NCBI GenBank assembly: GCA_035538735.1
Contig: DATLJU010000046.1
Coordinates: 1-17,737 of the forward strand
Direction: 5' to 3'
DNA: 17,737 bases
DNA from: Anaeromyxobacter_A sp035538735
GTDB lineage: Bacteria; Myxococcota; Myxococcia; Myxococcales; Anaeromyxobacteraceae
Under the pieces are notes generated by a model. The model was given only the letters and a program-made list of their open reading frames with translations. It was not told where the DNA came from and searched no databases. Of the stretch, positions 14,836 to 17,737 are shown in pieces (position 1 is the stretch's first letter; every line of letters begins with the position of its first letter). The translations under genes and the position numbers were made by a program.

Positions 14836-16355
14836 GGCAGCTCTCCGCCGAGCGCGCGCGCCCGGCCCAGGAGCTGCCAGTTCGATCGGCCCGCGCCGGC
14901 CCGCTCGCCGAAAGCGGCCCGCTCGTGGTCGCGCCGGTGGGCCGCCACCGCGGCCGCGATGAGCGCCACCGTCTCGTTCCGCGGATCGGGCTCCACGAGC
15001 AGCTCCTCCGCGTACGCCTGGCAGAAGCCCGTGTCGTAGTCGCCGGAGCGAAAGGCGGGGTGATCGAAGACGGCGCGCAGGTAGCGCAGGTTCGCGGTGA
15101 TGCCGTGGACGGTGTACTCGCCGAGCGCGCGCCGCAGCCGCGCGATCGCCTGCTCGCGCGTCGGCGCCCAGGCGAGCAGCTTCGAGATCATGGGGTCGTA
15201 GAACTGCGGCACGACCCACCCGGCGTAGACGCCGCCGTCGTCGCGGATGCCCGGGCCGCTCGGGACGCGCAGGTAGCTGATCCGCCCCGGGCTGGGGAGG
15301 AAGTTCCGGGCCGGGTCCTCGGCGTAGACACGCGCCTCGACGGCGTGTCCGCGCCGGACGATCTCGTCCTGGGCCGGGACGCGCCCACCCTCCGCCACCT
15401 CGATCTGCAGCCGGACGAGGTCGAGCCCGGTGCAGAGCTCGGTGACCGGGTGCTCGACCTGCAGCCTCGTGTTCATCTCGAGGAAGTAGAAGTTCCGGCG
15501 CGCGTCGACGAGGAACTCGACGGTCCCGGCGCCCCGGTAGCCGACGGCGCGCGCGGCCTTCACCGCCACCTCGCCCATCGCCCGCCGCATCGGCTCGTCG
15601 AGGATGCAGGAGGGGCTTTCCTCGACGATCTTCTGGTGGCGCCGCTGCACGGAGCACTCGCGCTCGCCCAGCCACGTGCAGCCGCCGTGTTCGTCCGCGA
15701 AGATCTGGATCTCGACGTGGCGGGGGCGGTCCAGGAACTTCTCGAGGTAGAGGCGATCGTCCCCGAAGGCGCTCGCCGCCTCGCGCCGGGCCGATGGCCA
15801 CGAGCCGGCGAGGTCCTCGGGCCGGTCGCACTTCTTCATGCCCTTGCCGCCGCCACCGGCGGCCGCCTTGATCATGACCGGATAGCCGAGCTGGCCGGCG
15901 AGAGCCTGCGCCGCGGCCAGGTCGGGGATCACGTCGGGCGAGCCGGGCACCGTCGCGACGCCAGCCGCCTGCATGTTGCAGCGGGCGGTGGTCTTCACGC
16001 CCATGGCGTCCATCGACGCGGGCGGCGGCCCGACGAAGGTGATCCGCGCGGCCTCGAGGGCGCGGGCGAGCTCCGCCTTCTCGGAGAGGAAGCCGTACCC
16101 CGGGTGGACCGCGTCGGCGCCGGTCCGCTTGGCCGCCCCGACGATCTTGTCCACCGAGAGATAGCTCTCCCGGGCCGGCGGTGGCCCGATGTGGACCGCC
16201 TCGTCGGCGAAGCGGACGTGCAGCGCGCCGCGGTCCGCGTCGGAGTACACCGCGACGGTCGGGATCCCCATCTCGCGGCAGGTGCGGATGACGCGGACCG
16301 CGATCTCGCCACGGTTCGCCACCAGGATCTTTCGGATCCGCCTGCCCTCGCCCAA
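14832..16355 (-). CDS. Biotin carboxylase subunit (probable propionyl-CoA carboxylase component)
   Basis: This ATP-grasp enzyme carboxylates biotin on the carrier protein using ATP and bicarbonate. RIRKILVANRGEIAVRVIRTC opens the N-terminal domain. The glycine-rich nucleotide loop KAAAGGGGKGMKK is at ~163-175, RRHQK at ~238-242 and the catalytic EMNTRLQVEHPVTE at ~293-306, giving 507 residues. The C-terminal domain continues to ~430, followed by a variable tail. The TTG start at 16355 is preferred: GAGGG lies about 5 nt upstream, and a strong promoter -10 sits just upstream at 16391-16386. A GTG at 16400 would give 522 residues but would lie upstream of that promoter's expected transcript. 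The mutase downstream suggests propionyl-CoA rather than acetyl-CoA as final acceptor. The carboxyltransferase is not in the window. Confidence 0.92.
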   Translation of the reverse strand: MGEGRRIRKILVANRGEIAVRVIRTCREMGIPTVAVYSDADRGALHVRFADEAVHIGPPPARESYLSVDKIVGAAKRTGADAVHPGYGFLSEKAELARALEAARITFVGPPPASMDAMGVKTTARCNMQAAGVATVPGSPDVIPDLAAAQALAGQLGYPVMIKAAAGGGGKGMKKCDRPEDLAGSWPSARREAASAFGDDRLYLEKFLDRPRHVEIQIFADEHGGCTWLGERECSVQRRHQKIVEESPSCILDEPMRRAMGEVAVKAARAVGYRGAGTVEFLVDARRNFYFLEMNTRLQVEHPVTELCTGLDLVRLQIEVAEGGRVPAQDEIVRRGHAVEARVYAEDPARNFLPSPGRISYLRVPSGPGIRDDGGVYAGWVVPQFYDPMISKLLAWAPTREQAIARLRRALGEYTVHGITANLRYLRAVFDHPAFRSGDYDTGFCQAYAEELLVEPDPRNETVALIAAAVAAHRRDHERAAFGERAGAGRSNWQLLGRARALGGELP

Positions 16356-16385
16356 TCCAGCCCTCGCGCGTGTGGGGGGCCCGAC

Positions 16386-16414
16386 ACGATAGCGGCGCAC
16401 ACCTGGGCCATCAA
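16386..16414 (-). promoter_or_regulatory. Probable promoter of the carboxylase-mutase operon
   Basis: On the minus strand TTGATG (16414-16409), an exact 17-nt spacer and TATCGT (16391-16386) form a good sigma70-type pair. Transcription would start about 25 nt before the TTG at 16355, which decides in favour of that start. Confidence 0.5.
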
Positions 16415-16465
16415 GGATGAACGGGCAACGCTGCGCGTCACCTCGCCACCCCCACGCAAGGCTCG

Positions 16466-16495
16466 TTGCGGACCGCCACCGCGCCTCCCTATCCT
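16466..16495 (+). promoter_or_regulatory. Probable promoter of serA
   Basis: TTGCGG (16466-16471), an 18-nt spacer and TATCCT (16490-16495) lie about 33 nt before the serA ATG, divergent from the carboxylase promoter about 50 bp away. Confidence 0.5.
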
Positions 16496-16528
16496 GCGGC
16501 TGCTCATCCCCCGTTGGCCGGAGGTCTC

Positions 16529-17731
16529 ATGAAGGTCCTCATCGCGGATGCCTTTCCTAAAGAGCGCCTCGCCGACGTGGCCGCGCTCGGGCTCGAGGTC
16601 GAGCACCGTCCGGACGTCAAGGCGCAAGAGCTGCCGGCGGCGGTCGGCGACGCCTCGATCCTGGTCGTGCGCTCGAAGCAGGTGACCGCCGAGGTCTTCG
16701 AGCAGGCGGAGGCGCTCTCGCTCGTCGTGCGGGCAGGCGCCGGCACGAACACCATCGACGTGGCGGCCGCCTCCCGGCGCGGCGTCTACGTCGCCAACTG
16801 CCCGGGCCAGAACGCCATCGCGGTGGCCGAGCTCGCCATCGGCCTCACCCTCGCGCTCGACCGGCGCATCCCCGACAACGTCCAGGCGCTGCGCGAGGGG
16901 CGCTGGGACAAGAAGACGTTCTCCGCGGCGCGCGGCGTCTTCGGGCGCGCGTTCGGCGTGCTCGGGCTCGGCGCGATCGGGCGCGAGACGGCCGCGCGGG
17001 CGGCGGCGCTCGGCATGCGCGTCCACGCCTGGTCGCGCTCGCTCGACGCGGAGCGCGCGGAGGCGCTCGGCGTCGTCGCGGAGCCGAGCCCGCTCGAGCT
17101 GGCGCGCCGGGTGGACGTCCTCTCCATCCACCTGCCGCTCAAGAAGGAGACGCGCGGCCTCGTCTCGCGCGAGGTGCTCGCGGCGCTCCGGCCAGGCGCG
17201 CTCGTCGTCAACACGGCGCGCGCGGAGGTCGTGGATCAGGCGGCGCTCGAGGAGCTGGCGCGCGCGGGCCGGATCCGCGTCGCGGCGGACGTTCACCCCG
17301 GCGAGCCGGAGGGAGGGCGGGCGGAGTTCCGCCCCGCGATGGCGGACGTGCCCGGCTTCTACGGCACGCACCACATCGGCGCCTCCACGGACCAGGCACA
17401 GGATGCGATCGCGCAGGAGACCGTGCGGATCCTGGCGTCGTTCGTCGGCAAGGGCGAGGTCCCGAACTGCGTCAATGTCCTCGAGCACACGCCGGCGCGC
17501 TGCCGGCTCGTCGTGCGGCATCAGGACAAGGTGGGCGTGCTCGCCAACGTGCTGGCCGCCGTGCGCGAGGCGGGCATCAACGCCCAGCGGATCGAGAACA
17601 CCGTGTTCAACGAGGCGGCGGCGGCCTGCTGCGTCATCGAGCTCGACGAGCGGCCGCCGGCCGAGATGCTCGACCGGATCCGCGCCCGGAAGGACGAGAT
17701 CATCTTCGCCGAGATCTTCGACGTCGCCTGA
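16529..17731 (+). CDS. serA: D-3-phosphoglycerate dehydrogenase with C-terminal ACT domain
   Basis: This 400-residue enzyme oxidises 3-phosphoglycerate with NAD, the first step of serine synthesis. The start is an ATG four nt after GGAGG. Motifs in order: VVRAGAGTNTID (67-77), the NAD-binding GLGAIG (146-151), NTARAEVVD with Arg231 as the substrate/catalytic arginine, an acidic residue in HPGEPEGG, and HHIGAST with His282 as the catalytic histidine (the usual Pro before it is His281). An ACT domain at ~325-400 follows directly, as in the ~410-residue E. coli enzyme. By eye, His331 and Asn351 fit E. coli serine-binding His344 and Asn364, while Asn346 is Asp333 here. Serine feedback is therefore possible but unproven. 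Other D-2-hydroxyacid dehydrogenases are less likely because of the ACT domain. Confidence 0.93.
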   Translation: MKVLIADAFPKERLADVAALGLEVEHRPDVKAQELPAAVGDASILVVRSKQVTAEVFEQAEALSLVVRAGAGTNTIDVAAASRRGVYVANCPGQNAIAVAELAIGLTLALDRRIPDNVQALREGRWDKKTFSAARGVFGRAFGVLGLGAIGRETAARAAALGMRVHAWSRSLDAERAEALGVVAEPSPLELARRVDVLSIHLPLKKETRGLVSREVLAALRPGALVVNTARAEVVDQAALEELARAGRIRVAADVHPGEPEGGRAEFRPAMADVPGFYGTHHIGASTDQAQDAIAQETVRILASFVGKGEVPNCVNVLEHTPARCRLVVRHQDKVGVLANVLAAVREAGINAQRIENTVFNEAAAACCVIELDERPPAEMLDRIRARKDEIIFAEIFDVA

Positions 17732-17737
17732 TCAGGC

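Overview
The window is very GC-rich, with codon use, a TonB/ExbBD layout, DUF4388 and J-domain proteins and dispersed GC-rich palindromes that point to a myxobacterium, most likely Anaeromyxobacter or a close relative (Myxococcota). This is inferred from gene content and repeat style. No rRNA, tRNA, CRISPR array, prophage or insertion sequence with a transposase was found.

Layout. (1) 1-7375 is an outer-membrane transport locus. A tonB gene and a partial gene for a probable CAP-domain lipoprotein run leftward. A large TonB-dependent receptor, exbB and two tandem exbD genes run rightward. A roughly 550-bp spacer between tonB and the receptor holds a likely promoter in each direction. Together these encode a complete energised uptake machine: receptor, periplasm-spanning TonB and proton-driven ExbB/ExbD motor. 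The substrate cannot be read from the sequence. (2) 7376-10290 holds small housekeeping or poorly known genes: an RluA-type pseudouridine synthase, an orphan fumarase-beta-like protein with a missing active-site segment, an HExxH metalloprotein and a small membrane-anchored coiled-coil protein. (3) 10288-12497 is a translationally coupled pair running leftward: a DUF4388/J-domain/TPR fusion followed by a YhbY-type RNA-binding protein. (4) 12670-16414 is a tight leftward operon of biotin carboxylase, biotin carrier protein and the large subunit of methylmalonyl-CoA mutase. It belongs to propionyl-CoA/methylmalonyl-CoA metabolism, but the carboxyltransferase and the B12-binding mutase subunit are not in the window. 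(5) 16466-17731 is a divergently transcribed serA, encoding D-3-phosphoglycerate dehydrogenase for serine synthesis.

Repeats are the most distinctive non-coding content. Two copies of a ~92-98 bp multi-hairpin repeat lie at 6373-6464 and 12551-12648 in opposite orientation. A 26-bp hairpin repeat occurs twice with no mismatch (7506-7531 and 12514-12539). A cluster of similar palindromes lies inside the J-domain gene (11391-11664), where it encodes the low-complexity linker. I see no clearly new multi-gene system. The best leads are the repeat-built protein linker, the orphan fumarase-beta-like protein, and the CAP lipoprotein linked to tonB.
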